IMG/VR virus record: IMGVR_UViG_3300031841_001366
Location: 1 to 33,217 of that record
Origin: a virus
Length of the DNA: 33,217 bases
Reading direction: 5' to 3' (one strand)
Notes under the pieces: model-generated
The model's input: only the letters and a program-made list of their open reading frames with translations
Database searches by the model: none
What the model was told of the DNA's origin: nothing
Made by a program: the position numbers and the translations under genes
In this document: piece after piece, positions 7,368 to 13,500 of the stretch
Layout of the letters: each line of letters begins with the position of its first letter
Numbering within the stretch: position 1 is the stretch's first letter

Positions 7368-7721
7368 ATGAAATTAAAAACTACTTACAAACAAATTAAA
7401 GAGGGTACGCACCCCGAACATTTAATTAAGGTTGGTTATTGTTCTCTTCAGTGGTTGCTAGGCTACAAACAAGCTTTTGCATATTCTTCGGGGCATTATG
7501 GTTGGAATTGTGATTATTACGAATTTAATCTAAATGGAAAATACTTTGTAATTTCTACAGGATATAGACCGATTGGAAGAGATATTGATTACAAAATAGT
7601 AAAAAAATATGAAGATAAGGCTAGTAAATTGATGGGTAATTATGACAAGGAAGTTGTAAAAAATAGACCTCAATTATTAGACAAAGTTATTGAAGAATTT
7701 TTAACAGAAATAGAGGGGTAA
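7368..7721 (+). CDS. Early protein of unknown function, 117 aa
   Basis: First gene of the early operon, with AAAGG upstream of the ATG. The central aromatic-rich part (VGYCSLQWLLGYKQAFAYSS, then GHYGWNCDYYEF) and STGYRPIG look like a compact folded domain. The C-terminus is helical and charged. Its first position downstream of the control region suggests a host-takeover or regulatory role, but nothing in the sequence assigns one. Confidence 0.7.
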   Translation: MKLKTTYKQIKEGTHPEHLIKVGYCSLQWLLGYKQAFAYSSGHYGWNCDYYEFNLNGKYFVISTGYRPIGRDIDYKIVKKYEDKASKLMGNYDKEVVKNRPQLLDKVIEEFLTEIEG

Positions 7722-7724
7722 AAA

Positions 7725-7988
7725 ATGGTACATGATTTTTTAGTTTTATTTGTTTTGTTTGGAATGTTTTTTGGGTTGCTTGGTGTGGTTGGTTGCATTG
7801 TCCAAATAATTAGGATTGAAATGAAAGAAAAAAGAGATAGAGCAACAAAGGAAACAAATGCAAAAATAGAGTTACTTGAATTTATGGCAAGTCAAACAGA
7901 TGAAAACGAGTATTTCAAAATGTGCGATGAATTAGGGCTTTGTAGTAAATCCTCAGTAACTGAAGTAATTCTTGGTATTGAAAAATAA
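7725..7988 (+). CDS. Single-pass membrane protein, 87 aa
   Basis: Residues about 5-29 are a strongly hydrophobic helix (FLVLFVLFGMFFGLLGVVGC), followed by a basic and then acidic helical cytoplasmic-type domain. Only three bases separate it from the previous gene. Its stop codon ends exactly one base before the first hammerhead ribozyme. The function is unknown. Confidence 0.65.
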   Translation: MVHDFLVLFVLFGMFFGLLGVVGCIVQIIRIEMKEKRDRATKETNAKIELLEFMASQTDENEYFKMCDELGLCSKSSVTEVILGIEK

Positions 7989-8047
7989 GATTAGCTGAAG
8001 ATGGCTTTATTAGCCGAAACACCCAATATTTTTTGGGTGTCCTAATC
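7989..8047 (+). ncRNA. Type I hammerhead ribozyme 1
   Basis: Full hammerhead architecture. Stem I is GATTAG (7989-7994) with CTAATC (8042-8047), 6 bp. The core CUGAAGA (7995-8001; consensus CUGANGA) is followed by one extra U (8002). Stem II is GGCU (8003-8006) with AGCC (8012-8015). The second core strand is GAA (8016-8018). Stem III is ACACCCA (8019-8025) with UGGGUGU (8034-8040), 7 bp, extendable by one. Cleavage is expected after C8041 of the GUC triplet. Stem I is the open stem, so this is type I. An extra base between A9 and stem II is known from the chrysanthemum chlorotic mottle viroid hammerhead. The 3' product would begin 25 nt before ATG 8067, and its CTAA/TTAG ends can refold into a small hairpin. 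Confidence 0.9.
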
Positions 8048-8066
8048 AAATTAGAAAGGTAATAAA

Positions 8067-8636
8067 ATGAGTGAAAAAAACGTAGTTATCAAAACACAAA
8101 AACCAACCGATGATGATATTAAAATGGTCATTAAGGCTGGGATTACACATAGTTTAGAGCAAGAAAAAATGGCTCAAATCATTGTTGCTGATATTGTTAA
8201 TATGAATAAACAACATTGCACTACTAAAATGACTAGGGCTTTAGATGACATTTTTGCTAATGGAGAGGCTGAAGAGATAGACAATACAAAAAAGTTTGTT
8301 AAAACTCAGCTTCAAACTATCATTAAATCAAAAGCCGTTCAAACAGCTTTATTAGGTGAAGATATTAAACTAAAATCTTTGACTATTAAAAAAGTAAACA
8401 ACGGGGTTTTAGATGGTGATAAGTGCCTAAATAAAGACAAATTCCAAGATAAGCATTTAGGTTTGTTTAGGGTTATAATTGAAAGCAAAAAAACAACCCC
8501 AAAGTCATTTGATGAAGAGCTAAATAAACTCATGGAGAAACATGGCAAACATGCAAACGACCTAATCAGTAGTGCTTTAAATTGGTTATCAGTGGAACAG
8601 ATAATGGAGGAATTAGAAATAAAACAAGTAGCATAA
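8067..8636 (+). CDS. Early protein of unknown function downstream of ribozyme 1
   Basis: A 189-aa, charged, mostly helical protein starting MSEKNVVIKTQKPTDDDIKM. It has no cysteine cluster, membrane segment or recognisable motif. The C-terminal half (FDEELNKLMEKHGKHANDLI) is helical. It is the only gene between the two ribozymes, so cleavage at both would release a short transcript carrying this gene alone. It has AAAGG upstream of the ATG. Its size and early, ribozyme-isolated position suggest a protein needed in an amount different from its neighbours; that is inference. Confidence 0.75.
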   Translation: MSEKNVVIKTQKPTDDDIKMVIKAGITHSLEQEKMAQIIVADIVNMNKQHCTTKMTRALDDIFANGEAEEIDNTKKFVKTQLQTIIKSKAVQTALLGEDIKLKSLTIKKVNNGVLDGDKCLNKDKFQDKHLGLFRVIIESKKTTPKSFDEELNKLMEKHGKHANDLISSALNWLSVEQIMEELEIKQVA

Positions 8637-8642
8637 TCCTGT

Positions 8643-8702
8643 ATTATACTGAAGATGACCTAATGAGGTCGAAACAGGGGTTTTATATCCCCTGTCTATA
8701 AT
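8643..8702 (+). ncRNA. Type I hammerhead ribozyme 2
   Basis: Stem I is ATTATA (8643-8648) with TATAAT (8697-8702). The core is CUGAAGA (8649-8655) plus the same extra U (8656) as in ribozyme 1. Stem II is GACCU (8657-8661) with AGGUC (8666-8670), loop AAUG. The second core strand is GAA (8671-8673). Stem III is ACAGGGG (8674-8680) with CCCCUGU (8689-8695), 7 bp. Cleavage is expected after C8696 in GUC. All three stems differ in sequence from ribozyme 1 while pairing perfectly, so structure rather than sequence is conserved. Cleavage would leave a 21-nt leader carrying the GGAGGA ribosome binding site of the gene at 8718. Confidence 0.92.
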
Positions 8703-8717
8703 TTGGAGGAATTATTT

Positions 8718-9296
8718 ATGAACTTAAAACAAATTGAGAAATCAAAGCTATTTCAAGATGATTGGAATAATTGCACTGTAATTGCCTCATCAATAGCTTT
8801 TAATTTAGATTATGACAAAACAAGCCGATTTTATACCCTACATGGTAGAAAATGGAGAGATGGTTTATATCATTGCGATACTGATAGAATCATCAAATTA
8901 CTAGCCGAGCAAGAGGGTTATGAGGTTGATTTTTTTGCCTTTGATAAACATGAGGCAAAAATATTAAAAGGCGTTTATAATTGGAAAAGAGGAAAATTTA
9001 TAAAAAGACCTCATTTTCAGCGTTATAAATTCCAAGCTGATAAAAAGAATCCAATGGATTTAATGACCTTAACTCACAATCTAACACCTAACAATCAGCA
9101 TATGTACTTAGAAAGAGGTGATTATATTTTAGGCTGTCAAGGTCATGTATTAGCTGTTAAAAATGGATTTGTGGAAGATTGGACAGAGGGTAGAAAACAC
9201 AGAATAAATAAAATTTGGAAGATAACCAAAAAAGATAAAAAAGTTAAATCTTTAACTTTTTCAGAATACTTCAATAATAGAGAAAGGTTGTTCTAA
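8718..9296 (+). CDS. Putative papain-like cysteine protease-fold protein
   Basis: A 192-aa protein. I chose ATG 8718 because GGAGGA lies just before it; an upstream in-frame TTG at 8703 would sit on that ribosome binding site and inside ribozyme 2. Cys19 lies in NNCTVIASSIAF at the start of a helix. His143 lies in CQGHVLAVKNG and Asp154 in FVEDW. The order Cys-helix, late His in a GHxxAV strand, then Asp is that of papain-like folds found in small phage proteins. The family assignment is by pattern only, and activity is unproven. AGTTAA palindrome copy 2 lies inside its 3' end. It is preceded directly by ribozyme 2. Confidence 0.6.
   Translation: MNLKQIEKSKLFQDDWNNCTVIASSIAFNLDYDKTSRFYTLHGRKWRDGLYHCDTDRIIKLLAEQEGYEVDFFAFDKHEAKILKGVYNWKRGKFIKRPHFQRYKFQADKKNPMDLMTLTHNLTPNNQHMYLERGDYILGCQGHVLAVKNGFVEDWTEGRKHRINKIWKITKKDKKVKSLTFSEYFNNRERLF
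9242..9257. repeat. AGTTAA-N4-TTAACT palindrome, copy 2
   Basis: Core AGTTAA ATCT TTAACT with perfect A/T flanks that make a near-24-bp palindrome (9238-9261). It lies within coding sequence, reading Lys-Val-Lys-Ser-Leu-Thr, about 40 bp before the gene's stop. Confidence 0.75.
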
Positions 9297-9508
9297 TGAG
9301 CAAAAATAAAATGAATAAAGTAGTTACAGATATGCAAAAGAAAATAGCACTAGCTGTATTAGATGAAATAGAGGAACTTATAAATACAGGTGTGTTTTAT
9401 AATTCGGGTTGGGATGAACCCGAACTAATGAAAGACATGGGTTTTAGGTTTGATGATGATGATTTACTTGGTGGTATTGAATTAGCAAGGGAGTATATCA
9501 ATGGATAA
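9296..9508 (+). CDS. Small acidic protein, 70 aa
   Basis: Starts in the stop codon of the previous gene (TAATG). It has a helical N-terminus (VVTDMQKKIALAVLDEIEEL) and an acidic middle (GFRFDDDDLLGGIELA). I do not recognise it. It overlaps the next gene by 8 nt, indicating coupled translation. Confidence 0.6.
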   Translation: MSKNKMNKVVTDMQKKIALAVLDEIEELINTGVFYNSGWDEPELMKDMGFRFDDDDLLGGIELAREYING

Positions 9509-9671
9509 ATTTGTAGTTATTGCTAATTGGGATTCATGCGATTCTATGGTCTATGGGTTGTTTGATTCCATTGAAGATGCCAATGAATTTTGTGATAATT
9601 GGAAGTGGGATGATTACGATTCTAGGCATGAGTTATATTTAGAGGTTGAAAAACTAAGGGAGGTAAAATGA
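9501..9671 (+). CDS. Small acidic protein, 56 aa
   Basis: ATG 9501, TGA ending 9671, with GGGAG upstream. The protein starts MDKFVVIANWDSCDSMVYGL and continues with an acidic, Trp-rich helix (CDNWKWDDYDSRHELYLEVE). The opening resembles small SPOR-free alpha/beta phage proteins of unknown role. It overlaps both neighbours by a few bases. Confidence 0.6.
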   Translation: MDKFVVIANWDSCDSMVYGLFDSIEDANEFCDNWKWDDYDSRHELYLEVEKLREVK

Positions 9672-9838
9672 ATCATTTATCTGTTTTTCTAGCTATTTGT
9701 ATAGGATCAATTTTTGGCTTTTTTATATTAGGTGGTCATTATTTCCTTATATATCTTAATTTATTATTTCCTAGTTTATTTTGGATTTACATGCTAAGTT
9801 TACTGATCAAAAAATTAAGGAGTTTAAAATATGAATAG
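9668..9838 (+). CDS. Small two-segment membrane protein, 56 aa
   Basis: ATG 9668 overlaps the previous stop (ATGA). Two hydrophobic stretches span about residues 5-28 and 29-48, separated only by a short polar turn (GGHYF), and the C-terminus is basic (IKKLRSLKYE). The topology would suit a holin, but the gene sits among early genes far from the lysis block, so a membrane-acting early protein is equally likely. Confidence 0.55.
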   Translation: MNHLSVFLAICIGSIFGFFILGGHYFLIYLNLLFPSLFWIYMLSLLIKKLRSLKYE

Positions 9839-10262
9839 TGTTAAGAAAGGTATAATTGGAGAGTCATTTACAAAAATTGACTTAATTAAGCGTGGTTTAT
9901 ATCCTCACAAAGTAGAGTTAGATGATGATGGAGTAGACTTTATTGTCGAGAAAAAACCACAAGAGATTGGAAAAGGTTTATATACTAAATCCAAAACGTT
10001 TACTCTCCAAGTCAAATATAGAACTATTTACGATAGTAAAGATTCTGTAGTGTTTGATATAAAAAAGACTAGAGCCGATTGGGTTGCATTAGTACATGAG
10101 ATTGAACAACCAAATGGTTTGTCTAGTGCTATTGTAATGTATGTGAAAAACAAGCGTTATAATAAGCGTTGGCAAATTAACATAAGGATTGGTAATAGTT
10201 CCAATAATAAGCAAACCAAGCTAGTACATTATTGGCAAGATTATATAAATCCTGAGTTTTAA
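9831..10262 (+). CDS. PD-(D/E)XK nuclease-like protein
   Basis: A 143-aa protein with the compact signature of the PD-(D/E)XK nuclease fold. A helix with Glu (IIGESFTKIDLIKRGL) is followed by GVDFIV, where the Asp is the metal ligand, and then FTLQVKYRT, the QxK variant of the (D/E)XK half. The C-terminal half has WVALVHEIEQPNGLS and a strand-rich end. Such small proteins are often structure-specific or homing-type endonucleases or Holliday-junction resolvase relatives. The position among replication and recombination genes fits. The catalytic pattern is visible; substrate is unknown. Confidence 0.6.
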   Translation: MNSVKKGIIGESFTKIDLIKRGLYPHKVELDDDGVDFIVEKKPQEIGKGLYTKSKTFTLQVKYRTIYDSKDSVVFDIKKTRADWVALVHEIEQPNGLSSAIVMYVKNKRYNKRWQINIRIGNSSNNKQTKLVHYWQDYINPEF

Positions 10263-10319
10263 ATTGCTTGACTATAATTTATATTATATGTAACTTCAAA
10301 TCTAACAATAGGAGAACTT

Positions 10320-10466
10320 ATGGAGATTATATTAATGTTATCTATTATGGCACTTATAATATGGGTTGCTAAATTGAAAACAGACTTAAACATTGAGAGA
10401 ATGAAAGTAGATACTTACAGGTATTATTCTCTCAAACTTAACCATCAAATTAGGGGGATTAAATAA
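10320..10466 (+). CDS. Small membrane-anchored protein, 48 aa
   Basis: ATG 10320 follows GGAG at good distance. The first 17 residues are a hydrophobic anchor (MEIILMLSIMALIIWVAK), followed by a basic, helical tail. It resembles many small phage membrane proteins of unknown role. An A/T-rich possible promoter precedes it, and it overlaps the next gene by one base. Confidence 0.55.
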   Translation: MEIILMLSIMALIIWVAKLKTDLNIERMKVDTYRYYSLKLNHQIRGIK

Positions 10467-10639
10467 TGCTAAATAAAGTTACAAAAAAAGAGTGTATGGA
10501 GGCTATCGAGTATTTATTTACTATGGGTTATACTTTAGAAATGACTAGCGATAAGCGATTTTATACTGAGATACTACTTAAAAAAGTAGCTAATGATTAT
10601 AATATTAAACTTGATGGCATAGATGAGGTTGATGAATAA
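10466..10639 (+). CDS. Small helical protein, 57 aa
   Basis: Starts in the stop of the preceding gene (TAATG) and ends in the start of the next one. The sequence MLNKVTKKECMEAIEYLFTM is followed by a charged helix with LLKKVANDYN and an acidic end. It is not recognised. Confidence 0.55.
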   Translation: MLNKVTKKECMEAIEYLFTMGYTLEMTSDKRFYTEILLKKVANDYNIKLDGIDEVDE

Positions 10640-10899
10640 TGAAAACTAATAGTAGTGAATGGAGAGATAAAGAGGCTGACCAGACTATCAAACATTGTAA
10701 GAAATGTAATAAGTGTTGGGAAAGGATGGATATTGAAAAGTCTAGATTAGGTGGGCAAACAATAAATAAGTATGTTACGTTCTATGAGGACTTTGTAACA
10801 TATGGTAAGGCTAAAGTTACTTGCCCTGTGTGCGAAGGTAAAACATCACATGCACAAATGCTTAGAGATTTTGTCTTATATGAAATAATAAAAAGTTAA
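10639..10899 (+). CDS. Zinc-ribbon protein, 86 aa
   Basis: Two cysteine pairs, CKKC (residues 20-23) and CPVC (62-65), form a zinc ribbon with a 38-residue insertion that contains RLGGQTINKYVTFYEDF. The C-terminus is helical. Its last codons (Lys-Ser-stop) are formed by AGTTAA palindrome copy 3. The function is unknown; a nucleic-acid or protein adaptor is plausible. Confidence 0.65.
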   Translation: MKTNSSEWRDKEADQTIKHCKKCNKCWERMDIEKSRLGGQTINKYVTFYEDFVTYGKAKVTCPVCEGKTSHAQMLRDFVLYEIIKS

Positions 10900-10909
10900 A
10901 CGTTTAACT
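10894..10909. repeat. AGTTAA-N4-TTAACT palindrome, copy 3
   Basis: AGTTAA ACGT TTAACT is a perfect 16-bp palindrome. It spans the TAA stop of the 86-aa gene and the short gap before the next ribosome binding site. Confidence 0.75.
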
Positions 10910-10925
10910 AATTAGGAGAACAATA

Positions 10926-11252
10926 ATGTTAAAGGAAAAACAAAAGATAGCATATCTTGAAACAAAGCAGTACCAAAAAGATTGTACTGAGTTTAATAAA
11001 GAACTATGTGATTTATTATCTGAATATGTAAATAGCATGAGCCAATTAAAGTTTGATAAATTTTCTGAGGTTGTGCTACCTACTGTATTAATACATCATA
11101 TTAGTAATTATTTTGAACATAATCTTATAAAAAATGAGGAGTCTTTAGATGCTTTTGTTGGCAGTATAAAAGACACCATAATGGATAATTGTGGCATAGA
11201 GCATGAGTGCAATGATTATAAATTCATTGAGGACTTGGGGGCGATTGCATGA
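10926..11252 (+). CDS. Helical protein of unknown function, 108 aa
   Basis: Follows GGAG by a few bases. It starts MLKEKQKIAYLETKQYQKDC and is helical and acidic throughout, with several scattered Cys and His residues but no spaced metal motif. It overlaps the methyltransferase start by 4 nt (ATGA), so the two are probably co-translated. Confidence 0.6.
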   Translation: MLKEKQKIAYLETKQYQKDCTEFNKELCDLLSEYVNSMSQLKFDKFSEVVLPTVLIHHISNYFEHNLIKNEESLDAFVGSIKDTIMDNCGIEHECNDYKFIEDLGAIA

Positions 11253-11872
11253 ATGTATTAGAATTGTTTGCAGGTTCAAGATCACTTTCAAAAGTTGCAG
11301 AAAAATTAGGTCATAATACCTTTACATCTGATATTAATAACTTTGATAAGATTGATTATGTAACTAATATAATGGACTTCAACCCCAAGAAAGTACCATT
11401 TCAACCCGACTTTATATGGGCATCTGTACCTTGCTATACATTTAGTGTAGCATCTATAGGTCATCATTGGAAAGGGGGCAACAGAAGTTATACACCTAAA
11501 ACCTCAAGTGCATACATGGGATTAGCTATAGCCAAAAAAACTATAGAGATTATAAATCACTTCAATCCTAAGTATTATTATATTGAGAATCCTAGAGGAC
11601 TATTAAGAAAGATGGAATTTATGCGAGGCTTACCTAGACATACTATATGGTATTGTCAGTACGGAGACGACAGAGCCAAGCCAACAGATTTGTGGACTAA
11701 TGACAAGTCTTGGATTCCAAAGCCTGTATGTAAAAATGGAAACAAGGATTGCCACCACCAACCTGCACCAAGAGGTAGCAGAACAGGTACACAAGGTCTT
11801 AAGGGTAATTATGAACGCAGTATAGTACCTAGAGACTTATGTTATGATATATTAAAAGATAAGGAGATATAA
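11249..11872 (+). CDS. DNA C5-cytosine methyltransferase-like protein
   Basis: A 207-aa protein. Motif I is VLELFAGS (residues 3-10) for S-adenosylmethionine binding. Motif IV is WASVPCYTFSVAS, with the Pro-Cys catalytic pair. Motif VI is YYIENPRG, using ENP rather than the classical ENV. Later sequence contains a Cys/His-rich stretch. It is short compared with full restriction-type enzymes (300 aa or more) and the target-recognition region is reduced, as in several phage versions. It would methylate phage DNA to evade host restriction or mark it for packaging or replication. Substrate specificity cannot be read from sequence. Confidence 0.75.
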   Translation: MNVLELFAGSRSLSKVAEKLGHNTFTSDINNFDKIDYVTNIMDFNPKKVPFQPDFIWASVPCYTFSVASIGHHWKGGNRSYTPKTSSAYMGLAIAKKTIEIINHFNPKYYYIENPRGLLRKMEFMRGLPRHTIWYCQYGDDRAKPTDLWTNDKSWIPKPVCKNGNKDCHHQPAPRGSRTGTQGLKGNYERSIVPRDLCYDILKDKEI

Positions 11873-12027
11873 TGACCAAGAGTAAAATACTAGCCGAGAT
11901 TCAGAAAATGATAATGGGTTTAGCAGAATCAGAGCGTAGAGATGTTTATAAATTCATATTTCACTTTATTGATAACATGGAAAGTTCAACGATAGATATA
12001 TCAATTAAACAATTTAAGAGGAGATAA
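11872..12027 (+). CDS. Small helical protein, 51 aa
   Basis: Begins in the methyltransferase stop (TAATG) with AGGAG upstream. The sequence MTKSKILAEIQKMIMGLAES is followed by a helical, basic-ended tail (SIKQFKRR). It is not recognised; coupled with the methyltransferase. Confidence 0.5.
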   Translation: MTKSKILAEIQKMIMGLAESERRDVYKFIFHFIDNMESSTIDISIKQFKRR

Positions 12028-12028
12028 T

Positions 12029-12184
12029 ATGGATAATGAAGATATTATTGAAAGATTAAGGGAGATAGAATATTTAGTAAATTATATGCTATCTAAAGAT
12101 GAGAATACAAAACTTTCTGATATTGAATATTATATTGACACTATCAGTTATGAAATTGAAAAACTAAGATTGGAGTTAAAATGA
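12029..12184 (+). CDS. Small coiled-coil protein, 51 aa
   Basis: Strong AGAGGAGA ribosome binding site precedes ATG 12029. The whole protein is heptad-like (IIERLREIEYLVNYML and ISYEIEKLRLELK). It overlaps the next gene by ATGA. It is probably an oligomerisation or adaptor peptide; not recognised. Confidence 0.55.
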   Translation: MDNEDIIERLREIEYLVNYMLSKDENTKLSDIEYYIDTISYEIEKLRLELK

Positions 12185-12477
12185 AAATGCCTAGAGTTTA
12201 TATTAAGGATTATGTTTTAATAAAATATGAAAAGGAATCTAGTAAACTTAGAATGTCTGGTGGCAGTTGGACAATTAATGTAGAAAAATTTCCACTTGCA
12301 AAGTATCATACTATTCGTTATATTACAAGGCAGTATGTCTACGATATAGATACAGAAGATGCACTTTCTAATGGTTTTTTTAAAAATCTAGGTGGTGAAA
12401 AGAAATTAGTCGTACCTATTAAACATTGGAGAAGAATAGAATATGCCCTATCCCTTTATAAAAAACATATTGCCTAA
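12181..12477 (+). CDS. Protein of unknown function, 98 aa
   Basis: Basic protein with mixed alpha/beta sequence (MKMPRVYIKDYVLIKYEKES, later GGEKKLVVPIKHWRRIEYAL). It has no Cys motif, signal or membrane segment. Its position before the replication genes suggests a DNA-associated role, but the sequence gives no family. Confidence 0.6.
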   Translation: MKMPRVYIKDYVLIKYEKESSKLRMSGGSWTINVEKFPLAKYHTIRYITRQYVYDIDTEDALSNGFFKNLGGEKKLVVPIKHWRRIEYALSLYKKHIA

Positions 12478-12491
12478 ACATAAGGAGAATA

Positions 12492-12710
12492 ATGATGTTA
12501 AGGATGAACCGAGAAAAAAATACAATAAAGACATCCGTAAAAAATTATTGTGCAAATTATGATGCAGGTTATAAATGCAGTGGTGTTATGATTGATAAAG
12601 ACCTCAAGCAGTATATTGATGAGGATTATTATAATAAACCATGCAAGATCGCTAACGGAGAAGAGTGCCAATATTATGATAATATAGTAAGAAAAACAGC
12701 AGGTTTCTAA
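12492..12710 (+). CDS. Small cysteine-rich protein, 72 aa
   Basis: Has AAGGAG before ATG 12492; a second ATG lies one codon later. Cysteines are spaced as in CANYDAGYKCSGVMI, then PCKI and EECQYYD. This four-cysteine arrangement with a YKCSG core looks like a small metal-binding domain. It directly precedes the replication initiator, 10 nt away. The function is unknown. Confidence 0.6.
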   Translation: MMLRMNREKNTIKTSVKNYCANYDAGYKCSGVMIDKDLKQYIDEDYYNKPCKIANGEECQYYDNIVRKTAGF

Positions 12711-12720
12711 AGGAGGAAAA

Positions 12721-13500
12721 ATGATTAATGGTTATTTTGGCATATTGCCAACCAATATAAGACATAATAAAAATCTCAAACCACTATCTAAATTATTGTT
12801 TTGTGAAATAACAGCAAGTTTAGAAGATGATGGTATATGTGTAAAAAGAAATATATACTTTAGTAAAATAATGGATATATCAAAAGTATATGTATCAAGA
12901 TGTCTAAAAGAACTTAGAGATAATGGTTATATTCATGTTGAAATTGAACTTGAAGAAGGCACTCAAAGGTTTATAAAAAGATACATTACCCCTATACCCA
13001 CAGGTAATGGGGTAAACCCAATTACAAGCCATACCCATTTACCTGTAGTTAATGGGGTAGATAAATCTCACGAGGGAGAAAGTATGCCTACCCCTAGTAC
13101 CACAGGTAAAACATTATTATATAATAATAATATAGATATATCTCATACCAATAAACAGGCATTAAATACCCCTATTAATAAATCTATAAACTCAGAGCAA
13201 TTAAAATACATTAAGGAAGTTGTGAATAGTTTTTATAATATACAAAGCAGTAGGTTTCCACATTTGTATCCTAATTGGAAAGAGGATGGTAATTTAATAA
13301 ATGAATCAATTAATTCTATTTATGATTTAATAAGGTTAGATAAGGTAGATTATAAACTAATTAAGAAAGTTATATCTTGGGCATTACAAGATAGATTTTG
13401 GCATAAGAATGTTTTATCATTAAGAAAATTAAGAACAAAATCAGAGAATGGTTTTACCAAGTGGAATAATCTATTAACTAAATATAGGAGTCAAGCATAA
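12721..13500 (+). CDS. Replication initiator / helicase-loader-like protein
   Basis: A 259-aa protein preceded by AAAGGAGG. Residues about 15-85 form a winged helix-turn-helix (LSKLLFCEITASLEDDGICV, then MDISKVYVSRCLKELRDNGY), the DNA-binding half of phage replisome organisers. A low-complexity Pro/Thr/Asn linker (about 90-155) follows; its DNA contains the three iterons and an A/T-rich stretch. The C-terminal domain (NWKEDGNLINESINSI, ISWALQDRFWHKNVLSLRKL) resembles DnaD/DnaT-like loader domains. It is immediately followed by the primase-helicase, with the stop and start codons sharing one base. The layout parallels lambda O. Protein family is inferred from pattern. Confidence 0.75.
   Translation: MINGYFGILPTNIRHNKNLKPLSKLLFCEITASLEDDGICVKRNIYFSKIMDISKVYVSRCLKELRDNGYIHVEIELEEGTQRFIKRYITPIPTGNGVNPITSHTHLPVVNGVDKSHEGESMPTPSTTGKTLLYNNNIDISHTNKQALNTPINKSINSEQLKYIKEVVNSFYNIQSSRFPHLYPNWKEDGNLINESINSIYDLIRLDKVDYKLIKKVISWALQDRFWHKNVLSLRKLRTKSENGFTKWNNLLTKYRSQA
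12986..13007 (+). repeat. Replication iteron 1
   Basis: TTACCCC-TATACCC-ACAGGTAA. It shares the 7-base left block and the 8-base right block with iterons 2 and 3, with the same 7-base spacer. A GGGGTAA half-site in reverse follows at 13009-13015. Confidence 0.65.
13039..13060 (-). repeat. Replication iteron 2 (inverted)
   Basis: On the minus strand CTACCCC-ATTAACT-ACAGGTAA. The inverted orientation shows the repeat is conserved at DNA level and not because of a repeated peptide. Confidence 0.65.
13088..13109 (+). repeat. Replication iteron 3
   Basis: CTACCCC-TAGTACC-ACAGGTAA, followed immediately by a near-pure A/T stretch. A further partial copy (ATACCCC) lies at 13166-13172. Confidence 0.65.

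Larger units (their letters stand above)
12986..13146. other. Candidate replication origin inside the initiator gene
   Basis: Three 22-bp iterons, two direct and one inverted, are followed at about 13110-13140 by a run of almost only A and T that would melt easily. The block lies in the linker between the DNA-binding and C-terminal domains of the initiator gene. That matches lambda, whose origin iterons and A/T-rich element lie within gene O. Origin function is inference from this arrangement. Confidence 0.6.

Noticed and set aside
8703-8717. TTG start giving five more residues to the protease-like gene
   Set aside because: The TTG overlaps the Shine-Dalgarno sequence used by ATG 8718 and directly follows the ribozyme.
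10264-10300. Promoter before the small membrane gene at 10320 (TTGACT, TATAAT-like words)
   Set aside because: The -35-like and -10-like words overlap or are wrongly spaced; the region is simply very A/T-rich.
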